NCBI GenBank assembly: GCA_003248865.1
Contig: QFPK01000001.1
Location: forward strand, 1 to 64,000
Reading direction: 5' to 3'
Source: Sphingomonas sp.
Lineage (GTDB): Bacteria > Pseudomonadota > Alphaproteobacteria > Sphingomonadales > Sphingomonadaceae
Length of the DNA: 64,000 nt
A program made the position numbers and the translations under genes. How positions within the stretch are numbered: position 1 is the first letter of the stretch; each line of letters begins with the position of its first letter. Under the pieces are notes generated by a model. It made no database searches. It was given only the letters and a program-made list of their open reading frames with translations, and had not been told where the DNA came from. This document shows positions 56,867 through 64,000 of the stretch, one piece after another.

Positions 56867-59223
56867 CAGAAGCTGACCTTGCCAGTAACGCCATAAGTGC
56901 GCGGATCGCCGAGCACGCCGACATAGGGAGAGACGGCGCCGGCTGCACCCATGCCCACGAAGTAGCGCTTGTCGAACAGGTTGCGCCCCCACAGATTCAG
57001 GGACCAGCGGCCATCCGACGTGCGGATGCCGATCCCGGCGTTGGTCAGGCCATAGGCATCCTGCCGACCATATTCGGAGAAGGGGTTGGTCAGGTTCACG
57101 CCCGAGCGATAGGTCTGGTTGGCGAACCCGGTGATGTTGAAGCTGCTGGAAGTGGGCACATCGGCGTCCAGGCTGACCTGCCCGGACCATTTCGGCGCCC
57201 CGACAACCCGCTTGCCGGACCAGTCCACAAAGGATGTCGCCGCGCCGCCGAACTGGTCCTCCACCGGCGCCGGTCCGTTTTCGTAAGAGACGTAGCGCGC
57301 GTCGTTGAAGGCGCCATTGGCCGACAGCGTCACGCCGTTCACAACGGTGAAGCTGCCTTCCAGTTCCACCCCGCGCAGACGGACCTTGCCGACATTGCCC
57401 AGGTAATTGCCCAGCGCCAGCCGGGTCGGGTCCACCTGCGTGGCCTGGAAGTTGGTGATGTCGTTCCAGTAGAGGTTGGCGTTCACGAAGCCGACGCCGG
57501 GGAAACTGGCCTTGACGCCCGCTTCATAGGCGGTGGACCTTTCCGGATCGATCAGCAGCGGTTTGCCCGGCGTGGCCGAAAGATTGGCCGCACCCGACTT
57601 TTCGCCCCGGCTGACAGACGCATAAAGCAGCACATCGTCCGACAGTTTGTACGAAGGGTTGATCAGCCAGGACCAGCCCGTGGTGGTTTGCGAATCCGAC
57701 AGGCGGAAGATTCCGCCGAACGCGTTGAGGATGGCCTGCCGGGCAGGCGCCAGTGCGGCCAGCGCACCCGTCAGCGGAGCGCCGCCGAAAGTCTGCCCGA
57801 CATTCTGTGCGGATTTGGCCTCTCGCGTCAGCCGCACGCCCAGCGTCAGGTCGAACTTGTCGGTTGCGTGCCATGTGCCCTGCCCGAAGACGGCCGAGCT
57901 TTCGATCTTGGCGGAACCGCGCTGCTGGTGCTCCACCCCATCCAGCACCACCGGCAGCAGGAAGGCGGGCGGCAGCTGCCCGGTCAGGAACCAGCGCGTC
58001 GAATCCGACTGGAAGATGGAGCGGTTGTTGGAAACCAGATCCTCATACAGCCAGAAGGCGCCGACCTGGTAATCGATGGTCTTGCCGGTGGGCGATGCCA
58101 GCCGGATTTCCTGCGAATACTGGTCCACGTCCACGTCGAACCCGGCGCGCAGGATGGAAAAGGGCGAATTGTCACTGTCGTTCTTGGGCCGGAATCGCAA
58201 CTGCCGCCAAGCTGAGACCGAGGTGATGGTATGATCCCCGATCTCCACGTCGAACTGGTTGGAAATGCCCCAGACCTTGCTGGAAATCCGCTCCTGCGTG
58301 TTCACATCGGCGTTCTGCGGATAATCATAGCTCGGCGTGTAGCCGAAGATGCTCTGCAGCTTGCGCTCCCAACTGGCGGCGCGGACCGTGCCGTTGGAAA
58401 AGTTGGTGACGTCGGCGAACGGCGGGTAGAAGTTGTTGTATTCGTTGGTTTCGTACCGCTCCACAATCAGCCGGTTGGTGAAGGTGGGCAGTTCCAGCAG
58501 CAACTGGCCGCGCAGCGCCCAGCGGTTCACGTCCAGATATTTCTGCCCGTCATATTTGTTGGTGATCCAGCCGTCGGACTTGTCGCGGTAACCCGTGATG
58601 CGGAAGGCCAGCTTGTCGGCAATCAGCGGCGCGCTGACATTGCCGCGAAGTTGCCAGCGGCCGAAGTTGGCGTATCCCGCCTCCAGCGTCGCTTCCGGTT
58701 CGAAGCTCGGTTTCTTCGTCGTCACGATCACGGCGCCGATGGTGGTGTTCTTGCCCAGCAGCGTGCCCTGCGGCCCGCGCACCAACTCCACGCTCTCCAC
58801 ATCCACGAAGTCCAGCCAGGAAAAGCCGACATGGGTATAGAACACATTGTCGACGATCAGACCGACGCCCGATTCCGCCCCGTCGTTGTTGGCGTTGCCG
58901 CCCAGTCCGCGGACGTAGAGCCCCGACACCCGAGTGTTCTGCTGCACGGCGTTGAAGTTCGGCAGCTTCGCCGAGAAATCCGAAACCCGGTTGATCTGCT
59001 GGCGGCTCAACGTGTCGCCGGAAATGGTGGAGATGGCCACCGGCACATCCTGCAGACGTTCATCACGCTTGCGCGCCGTCACGATGATGTCGCCCGCGGC
59101 TTCCGCGTCGGCCGCCGCATCGGCATCCGCCACCGGCTCGGCCAGCACGGGCGCCCCCAGCAGCCCAAGCCCGGCCAGAATGGCGATCCTGCTGGACCCG
59201 GCCGCAAACCCCTTGATCGTCAT
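56866..59223 (-). CDS. TonB-dependent receptor with LLM monooxygenase operon
   Basis: 785 residues. Signal peptide (ILAGLGLLGAPVLA), Asp/Ala-rich linker, TonB-box-like GDIIVTARKRDERLQDVPVAIS, plug motif VESVELVRGPQGTLLGKNTTIGA and a barrel ending TGKVSF. Such receptors next to FMN monooxygenases and SsuA-type genes are typical for uptake of aromatic or alkyl organosulfur compounds in sphingomonads (inference). The promoter region carries repeated TCTAC/GTAGA sequences. First gene of a two-gene operon. Confidence 0.92.
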   Translation of the reverse strand: MTIKGFAAGSSRIAILAGLGLLGAPVLAEPVADADAAADAEAAGDIIVTARKRDERLQDVPVAISTISGDTLSRQQINRVSDFSAKLPNFNAVQQNTRVSGLYVRGLGGNANNDGAESGVGLIVDNVFYTHVGFSWLDFVDVESVELVRGPQGTLLGKNTTIGAVIVTTKKPSFEPEATLEAGYANFGRWQLRGNVSAPLIADKLAFRITGYRDKSDGWITNKYDGQKYLDVNRWALRGQLLLELPTFTNRLIVERYETNEYNNFYPPFADVTNFSNGTVRAASWERKLQSIFGYTPSYDYPQNADVNTQERISSKVWGISNQFDVEIGDHTITSVSAWRQLRFRPKNDSDNSPFSILRAGFDVDVDQYSQEIRLASPTGKTIDYQVGAFWLYEDLVSNNRSIFQSDSTRWFLTGQLPPAFLLPVVLDGVEHQQRGSAKIESSAVFGQGTWHATDKFDLTLGVRLTREAKSAQNVGQTFGGAPLTGALAALAPARQAILNAFGGIFRLSDSQTTTGWSWLINPSYKLSDDVLLYASVSRGEKSGAANLSATPGKPLLIDPERSTAYEAGVKASFPGVGFVNANLYWNDITNFQATQVDPTRLALGNYLGNVGKVRLRGVELEGSFTVVNGVTLSANGAFNDARYVSYENGPAPVEDQFGGAATSFVDWSGKRVVGAPKWSGQVSLDADVPTSSSFNITGFANQTYRSGVNLTNPFSEYGRQDAYGLTNAGIGIRTSDGRWSLNLWGRNLFDKRYFVGMGAAGAVSPYVGVLGDPRTYGVTGKVSF

Positions 59224-59257
59224 GTCCGTCCCTTCACGGTTATCCGGCGTGAGAATT

Positions 59258-59293
59258 TCTACCGTTTCGATAGAGGTCTACTGAACAGGTAGA
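59258..59293 (-). promoter_or_regulatory. Repeated TCTAC/GTAGA dyads upstream of TonB receptor
   Basis: TCTAC-7 nt-GTAGA is a perfect dyad at 59277-59293; a further TCTACC lies at 59258-59263. The block starts 35 bp upstream of the receptor start. Possible site for a CysB-like or other sulfur-responsive regulator; not assigned. Confidence 0.35.
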
Positions 59294-59373
59294 GAATTTG
59301 TGGAGACAGTTTTCGTATGGGGCGGAAAACCCCGGCTTGCCTGAAGCCGAAACCAGTTCTCAGGCGGCAGGTC

Positions 59374-60354
59374 TCAGGCGGCGGGGGTCCAGCCCCGCCA
59401 GAAGATCTCGCTCACCTTCACCGGCTGCTTGATCGATCCCGCCTTCAACAGCATGTCCGCGACACGCTGCTGGTTGCCCTCCAGCTCGGCAGAGGGCGGC
59501 TCAATCCCGAACGGATCGCCGCCCAGCCGCCCCAGCATCGCCTCCACCTCGGCCTCGGGCATCCGCGCCGCGCCCGCCAGCAGCCGCACCGCCTCCGCCT
59601 TGTTGGCATTGGCCCAGCGCGCCTCGGCCGCCAGCTCGTCCAGAAAGGCCGTCAACAGCAGCGCGCCGCCGCCGGTCAGCGCCGTCCGCGCGATGAACAG
59701 CGCCGTCGCCAGCAACCCGGCCCGGTCAAAACGCAATTCCCGCGCCCCGGCCCGCTGCTGCGCGATGGTGAAGAAGGGATCCCAGGTGAACAGGGCATCC
59801 ACCGCGCCCTGTCCAAGCGCGCTGACACCGTCGCCCGGCGCCAGAAACACCGGCTGGATGTCGGCCACGGTTAGCCCCGCACTCTCCAAAGCGGCCAGCG
59901 CACTCACCTCCGCCGAAGACCCGCGCGTGTAACCCACCTTGCGGCCCTTCAGCCCGGCCGCATCGCTGATCGTGCTGCCCGCCCCAACAAGGAACTTGTT
60001 CGCAAGCCCCTCGCCATAGACCTTCCCGGCAACGATCTTCAGATCCACGCCGGAGGCTTGGGCATAGACCACGGGCGTATCGCCCACCGCGCCGAAATCG
60101 ATTGCGCCCGCGCTCATCGCCTCGATTAGCGGTGGGCCGGAGGGAAACTCCACCCATTCCGGCGCCAGCCCCACCTTCGCCTTCAGCCGCCCGTCCAGCT
60201 CGCCCCGGGTGCGGGCGATATAGAGGATGCCGTTGCGCTGGAACCCAACCGCCAGCCGGTCCGCCTTTGGCGAACAGGCCCCAAGTCCGCCCAGCGCGGG
60301 CAACAGCGCCGCCCCGCCCAGCATCTGCATCAAATGACGGCGGCTCTGCATCAT
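59374..60354 (-). CDS. SsuA/TauA-type ABC substrate-binding lipoprotein
   Basis: 326 residues. The N-terminus has SRRHLMQMLGGAALLPALGGLGAC, with a lipobox at GLGAC. The mature part shows GFQRNGILYIARTRGELDG, PLIEAMSAGAIDFGAVGDTPVVYAQASGVDLKIV and LKGRKVGYTRGSSAEVSALAALE, which are the conserved parts of sulfonate/nitrate/taurine binding proteins. The permease that should go with it is likely the SsuC-like gene at 63226, separated from it by two plus-strand genes. Divergent from the dioxygenase at 60520. Confidence 0.92.
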   Translation of the reverse strand: MMQSRRHLMQMLGGAALLPALGGLGACSPKADRLAVGFQRNGILYIARTRGELDGRLKAKVGLAPEWVEFPSGPPLIEAMSAGAIDFGAVGDTPVVYAQASGVDLKIVAGKVYGEGLANKFLVGAGSTISDAAGLKGRKVGYTRGSSAEVSALAALESAGLTVADIQPVFLAPGDGVSALGQGAVDALFTWDPFFTIAQQRAGARELRFDRAGLLATALFIARTALTGGGALLLTAFLDELAAEARWANANKAEAVRLLAGAARMPEAEVEAMLGRLGGDPFGIEPPSAELEGNQQRVADMLLKAGSIKQPVKVSEIFWRGWTPAA

Positions 60355-60490
60355 GGTCCTGCATCCTGTTCCCGAAGATCATCCGGGCGCCATGCATCGC
60401 AAATCGGGGCCTCGCGCCAAACCAAGTTACGCTTGCCCGCCTGAAATCCCGTCTGCCACTGGGCGACGGGGCCGAAACGGTGCGATCCTG

Positions 60491-60509
60491 CGCGCGTACG
60501 CTACGCGCG
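60491..60509 (+). promoter_or_regulatory. 8-3-8 palindrome before the dioxygenase start
   Basis: CGCGCGTA-CGC-TACGCGCG is perfect and ends 2 nt before the GGAGG ribosome-binding site. It could act as operator or as a hairpin in the message. Confidence 0.4.
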
Positions 60510-60519
60510 AGGAGGCCCA

Positions 60520-61494
60520 ATGCAGATCCCCACCATCGACATGTCGCCCCTGTTCGGCACGGGCGCCGGCCGCGCCGAAACAGCCGCCGCCATCGGGGAC
60601 GCCGCCAGCCGCTTCGGCTTCTTCAAGCTGAAGGGCCATGGCATCCCCCTCGACCTGTTCGACCGCATCGAACGCGAATCCGCCGCCTTCTTCGCTCTTC
60701 CAGCCGAAACCAAGGCCCGCATCGCCATGGCGCATGGCGGCCCGGCATGGCGCGGCTGGTTCCCTCTGGAAGGCGAACTCACCTCCGGCCTGCCGGACCG
60801 CAAGGAGGGCCTCTACCTCGGCGAAGAACTGGGCCCGGACGACCCGCGCGTCGCGGCAGGCTGGCCCATGCACGGCCCCAACCTCTGGCCCCAGGAAGCC
60901 CCGGGCCTGCGCCCCGCCGTCGAAGCCTGGCTCTCCGCCGCAACCCGCGCCGCCCACGCCCTGTGCGAAGGCGCCGCCATCGCGCTGGGCCTCCCGGAGC
61001 AGCACTTCCACGACCATTACACCGCCCGCCCCACCCTGCTGTTCCGCATCTTCCGCTACCCGCCGGACCAGCCCGGCAGCTGGGGCGTCGGCGAACACAG
61101 CGACTATGGCTTCCTCACCCTCCTCGCCCAGAGCCGCCACGGCGGGCTCGAAGTGCGCACCGACGATGGCTGGATCGATGTGCCCCCCGAAGAAGGCACC
61201 CTCGTCGTCAACGTCGGCGACATGCTCGACCGGCTCACGGCCGGTCGCTGGCGCTCCGCCCCACACCGCGTCCGAAACCCGGCTTCCGAAGATCGCTACT
61301 CCTGGCCGCTGTTCTTCGATCCCGCCTTCGACGCCCGCATCGAACCCCTCCCCGGCTTCGACCCGCCCGATATCCGCCCCGCCCGCTGGGACGGGCTGGA
61401 CCTCGCCGGCATCGAAGGCCCCTATGGCGATTATCTGCTCGGAAAGGTCGGCAAGGTGTTCCCCGATCTGGCCGGGGCGGTGCGCTTCAGCTGA
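60520..61494 (+). CDS. Isopenicillin-N-synthase-type 2-oxoglutarate/Fe(II) dioxygenase
   Basis: 324 residues. Iron ligands His193 and Asp195 in GEHSDYG and His249 in SAPHRV. The co-substrate pair Arg259/Ser261 is in RYSWPLFF, and the N-terminal RFGFFKLKGHGIP marks the IPNS-like class. In bacteria these are often of unknown role and lie near ABC transporters for sulfonates or nitriles. It probably oxidises a small organic compound imported by the SsuA-type transporter. Confidence 0.92.
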   Translation: MQIPTIDMSPLFGTGAGRAETAAAIGDAASRFGFFKLKGHGIPLDLFDRIERESAAFFALPAETKARIAMAHGGPAWRGWFPLEGELTSGLPDRKEGLYLGEELGPDDPRVAAGWPMHGPNLWPQEAPGLRPAVEAWLSAATRAAHALCEGAAIALGLPEQHFHDHYTARPTLLFRIFRYPPDQPGSWGVGEHSDYGFLTLLAQSRHGGLEVRTDDGWIDVPPEEGTLVVNVGDMLDRLTAGRWRSAPHRVRNPASEDRYSWPLFFDPAFDARIEPLPGFDPPDIRPARWDGLDLAGIEGPYGDYLLGKVGKVFPDLAGAVRFS

Positions 61495-61525
61495 AGGATT
61501 CGAAGGGTCTCCGCCCCCTCGCCCC

Positions 61526-61724
61526 CCGGCAGGGGCGTGACGCCCCTGCACCCCCATTAGCAGGTAACACGGCGAGGCTGCGCTGGCGGATGGGCTTACT
61601 GCCTGCGGCGCCAGCGCGTTCCAGCGCCGCAGGCAATCAAACCAAGTCACAGGCGCAACATCGGAGTAGCGCGCAGCGCAAAGGTCGAGGGTGCAGGGAA
61701 ATCATTTCCCTGCCCGCCGGAGGC
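61526..61724 (+). repeat. Three-hairpin dispersed repeat, copy 3
   Basis: 199 bp. Left 10-1-10 palindrome at 61529-61549 (GCAGGGGCGT-G-ACGCCCCTGC), stem/loop 61600-61635, right palindrome 61693-61713, end CCGCCGGAGGC. Left-to-centre distance 50 bp as in copy 2, centre-to-right 57 bp. It follows the dioxygenase stop by 31 bp. The remaining gap to the next gene (61725-61882) holds a comparatively AT-rich stretch around 61747-61775 that could be a promoter, and the left arm of an inverted repeat. Confidence 0.9.
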
Positions 61725-61806
61725 AAGCCCTCCCCCAAGCCCCCTTTGTCAACCAAATAGATTAGATTTCTTCGCGACACGGCCGACTCTCGCTTAGCCT
61801 CCGCAT

Positions 61807-61938
61807 CGGACGGTCGGAGGGACCGGACTCGCCGAGACGTCATCGCCAGGCGCCCCCTCAACCACCCAGTGAGGAGCGACGCATGGCGACAGATATCCGG
61901 TACTCTTCCTCCCCGAGCCCCGGTCTCCCGACCGTCCG
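61807..61938 (+). promoter_or_regulatory. Long-armed inverted repeat around the dipeptidase start
   Basis: CGGACGGTCGG at 61807-61817 pairs with CCGACCGTCCG at 61928-61938. A further GACCGG/CCGGTC pair follows across a small internal loop. The 5' arm is in the untranslated leader, the 3' arm within codons 13-19; the ribosome-binding site and start codon are in the loop. Translational control, or the remains of a recombination, are both possible. Confidence 0.45.
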
Positions 61939-63229
61939 CCAGATCAAGTCCGGCGAAGTTCCGATCCGGGCATCCTTCCCCGAACCTGCGCCTGTCTTTG
62001 CGAGGCCTCGCGCCTCGCTTCGGGCGGCGTTCGCCATCCTGCTGCTGGCGAGCGGCAAGGCGTGGGGGGCCGCCCCGGTGGAGGATCCTTCCCGGATCGC
62101 GGCAGTGCATGCGGCGGCCCGGCCGTTCGACGCGCATATCGATGTGCCGCCGACCTATGGCGATCCCGCCCTGCCCGATGCGCAGGCCCAGTTCTCGCTG
62201 GAGAAGGCGAAGGCGGGCGGCCTGCGCACGGCCGGGCTTGCGGTGTTCGCGTCCCAGACGCCGGATACCCCCGAAGGGCGCAAGGCGGCTCTGAACGAGG
62301 CGCTGGCCCGCAATGCCGCCATCGACCGCATCGTCGCGTCCCCCGGCGCCCGGCTTGCGCTGAGCGCAGCCGATGTGCGCGCGATCAACGCCACCCCGGA
62401 TTTCGCCGTGGTGAAGACCATCGTGAACGGCGGCGCCTTCGCCACCACGCCGGCCGAGATAGAGGAATGGCAGACGCGCGGCGTCCGCATCTTCGGGCTG
62501 GTCCATGCCGGGCACAATGCGCTGGCTGACAGCAGCCGGCCCGCCCTGCCGCGCGGTGAGGCCCCGGCTCGCTGGGGCGGCCTGTCTCCGGCTGGCAAGG
62601 CCGCCATCGCGGAGCTGAACCGGCTGGGGATCGTCGTCGATGTCAGCCAGCTGTCGTCGCTGGCGTTCCGGCAGGCGGTCGCGCTGTCGAAGGCGCCGGT
62701 TCTCGCCAGCCACAGTTCGGCGGGGGCACTGGTGGATGTCGGCCGCAACCTGTCCGACGGGGAGCTGGATCAGCTGAAGGCCAATGGCGGGGTCGTCGCG
62801 ATCAACGCCTTCAGCGCCTACATCCGCCCCGACTCGCCCGAAACCACGGCGCGACTGGCGGCACTGCGCAGCGAATATGGACTGAAGCCCGAAGGCGGCC
62901 CGCCGCTGCCGCCGGAACGTCAGCAGGCTTACACCAAGGCCTATTACGCCATCCGCGCCACCGAACCGAAGGCGACGCTCGCCCAGTTCATCGATCATGT
63001 GGACCATGCCGTGAAGAGGATCGGGATCGACCATGTCGCGCTGTCGTCCGATTTCAACCATGGCGGCGGCGTGACCGGCTGGGCCGACGTCTCCGAAACC
63101 CGCGCAGTCACCGCCGAGCTGCTGCGGCGCGGCTATTCCTCTGCCGACATCCACAAACTGTGGAGCGGCAATCTGCTCCGCGTGCTCGCCGCATCCGAAT
63201 CCCTGGCCAAGACCCAGAAAGGTCCATGA
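61883..63229 (+). CDS. Membrane dipeptidase (peptidase M19)
   Basis: 448 residues. The M19 metal motif HxD is His85/Asp87 in FDAHIDVP. Further metal or substrate positions lie in LVHAGHN, LASHSSA and LSSDFNHGG. M19 enzymes hydrolyse dipeptides, often with D-residues; bacterial ones also act on other amides. About 45 residues without signal-peptide character precede the hydrophobic segment AFAILLLASGKAWG, which is unusual and begins inside an inverted repeat. GAGGAG before ATG 61883 supports this start and no internal start codon was seen in that stretch. It overlaps the permease gene by ATGA. Confidence 0.88.
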   Translation: MATDIRYSSSPSPGLPTVRQIKSGEVPIRASFPEPAPVFARPRASLRAAFAILLLASGKAWGAAPVEDPSRIAAVHAAARPFDAHIDVPPTYGDPALPDAQAQFSLEKAKAGGLRTAGLAVFASQTPDTPEGRKAALNEALARNAAIDRIVASPGARLALSAADVRAINATPDFAVVKTIVNGGAFATTPAEIEEWQTRGVRIFGLVHAGHNALADSSRPALPRGEAPARWGGLSPAGKAAIAELNRLGIVVDVSQLSSLAFRQAVALSKAPVLASHSSAGALVDVGRNLSDGELDQLKANGGVVAINAFSAYIRPDSPETTARLAALRSEYGLKPEGGPPLPPERQQAYTKAYYAIRATEPKATLAQFIDHVDHAVKRIGIDHVALSSDFNHGGGVTGWADVSETRAVTAELLRRGYSSADIHKLWSGNLLRVLAASESLAKTQKGP

Positions 63230-64000
63230 TGGCATCCCAACCTCTCTCCCCCGATCTTGCGCCGGCTGCGCCACGCGGCTGGCGCATTCCCGCGCGCGCG
63301 ATCTCGCCGCTCGTGCTGCTGCTCGCGTGGGAGCTGGGAAGCCGCACCGGCCTCATCCCGCCCCGGGTGCTCGCCGCCCCGACAACAGTGGTGGCGACCT
63401 TCGTCGAGCTGCTGCTCTCGGGCGAGCTCCTCTCCAATCTGGCGGTCTCGCTGGGCCGCGCGCTCACCGGGCTCGCCATCGGCGGCAGCATCGGCATCGC
63501 GCTCGGTCTGGTCGCGGGGCTGTCGAAGCGCGGCGAAGTCGCGGTCGATCCGCCGGTGCAGATGCTGCGCACCCTGCCCTTCCTGGCACTGGTGCCGCTG
63601 TTCATCGTCTGGTTCGGCATCGGCGAGGTCGCCAAGATCGCGCTGATCTCGCTGGGCGTGATGTTCCCGGTCTATCTGAACCTGTTCAACGGCATCCGCG
63701 GGGTCGACGCCAAGCTGGTGGAGGCGCACGCAGCTTCGGCCTGTCGCAATGGGGGCTGGTGCGCCATGTGATCCTGCCCGGCGCGATGCCCGGCCTGCTG
63801 CTCGGCCTGCGCATGGCCCTCACCATCTCCTGGCTCAGCCTGGTCATCGCGGAGCAGATCAATGCCTCGGCCGGCCTCGGCTATCTCATCAACAACGCCC
63901 GGGATTTCCTGCAGACCGATGTGATCGTGGTCTGCCTCCTGGTCTACGCCGCCATCGGGCTCGCCGCTGATGCGCTTGTCCGTGCGCTCGAAACCCGCCT
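63226..64000 (+). pseudogene. SsuC/TauC-type ABC transporter permease, frameshifted, runs off right edge
   Basis: The first frame gives ISPLVLLLAWELGSRTGLIPP, then LSNLAVSLGRALTGLAIGG and LPFLALVPLFIVWFGIGE, the usual SsuC-type helices. At about 63726-63730 a base is missing: VDAKLVEA should continue ARSFGLSQWGLVRHVILPGA, and it does so in the frame one base earlier, open to the window end (AEQINASAGLGYLINNARDF). The EAA loop lies across the shift. It is either a broken gene or a one-base sequence error. Membrane component of the transporter whose binding protein is at 59374-60354; an ATPase gene would be expected beyond the edge. Confidence 0.9.

Noticed and set aside
60427..61650. Minus-strand frame opposite the IPNS-type dioxygenase
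   Set aside because: The plus-strand protein has all iron and co-substrate residues; the antisense frame has none and runs into the repeat.
61637..63274. Minus-strand frame of about 545 codons opposite the M19 gene
   Set aside because: No motifs and low-complexity composition; it spans the repeat and the whole dipeptidase gene.

Overview
The window reads as a high-GC chromosomal segment of an alphaproteobacterium, most likely a sphingomonad. The reasons are four TonB-dependent receptors, two PEPxxWA-type exported proteins, a CadC-like winged-helix/beta-propeller regulator, a DUF3617 lipoprotein, and dense ATGA-overlapped operons of lipid and aromatic-type catabolism. No rRNA, tRNA, CRISPR array or prophage was seen. 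The organism call is inference from gene content only.

1-17.7 kb is a catabolic island. A minus-strand operon (6930 to 1) encodes acyl-CoA dehydrogenase, thiolase, 3-hydroxyacyl-CoA dehydrogenase-type SDR, an ACAD10/11-like dehydrogenase, its partner APH-fold kinase (frameshifted), a crotonase and an SDR that is cut and fused in frame to IS3-type transposase sequence at the left edge. A TetR regulator is divergent from it. A second minus-strand operon (15928 to 7661) runs TonB receptor, cytochrome P450, AraC regulator, aldehyde dehydrogenase, GFA-fold protein, SDR and zinc alcohol dehydrogenase, with an acyl-CoA ligase divergent from it. Together they suggest uptake, hydroxylation, two-step oxidation to an acid, CoA activation and beta-oxidation of a hydrophobic, perhaps terpenoid, compound.

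17.7-27.3 kb holds two tandem laminin-B-like PEP-CTERM proteins, a LytTR regulator, two small exported proteins, the CadC-like regulator, a TIKI/ChaN-fold protein with an unusual TonB receptor, and a DUF3011 protein. A 43-bp element is shared by the promoters of the LytTR gene and the TonB receptor. 27.3-32.3 kb holds coupled AraC and LysR regulators divergent from an SDR, then modABC. 32.3-39.3 kb is a haem uptake locus (hmuSTUV-chaN divergent from hmuR) with two Fur-like boxes between them. 39.3-44 kb holds a VOC/AhpD-like pair and isocitrate lyase divergent from its likely XRE-type regulator.

44-64 kb holds two exported proteins and an FAD/NAD(P) enzyme, followed by what looks like a sulfur-scavenging region: two TauD-type dioxygenases, a TlpA-like protein with a 40-residue membrane protein and a 1-Cys peroxiredoxin, a TauE/SafE exporter, a class III CoA-transferase, a FadL-type porin, a TonB receptor with an LLM flavin monooxygenase, an SsuA-like binding protein, an IPNS-type dioxygenase, an M19 dipeptidase and an SsuC-like permease that is frameshifted and runs off the right edge.

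The most unusual structure is a dispersed intergenic repeat present three times (43838-44071 inverted, 55321-55520, 61526-61724). Each copy has two 10-1-10 palindromes flanking a constant 12-bp stem with a 12-nt variable loop. The palindromes differ between copies by compensatory base changes.
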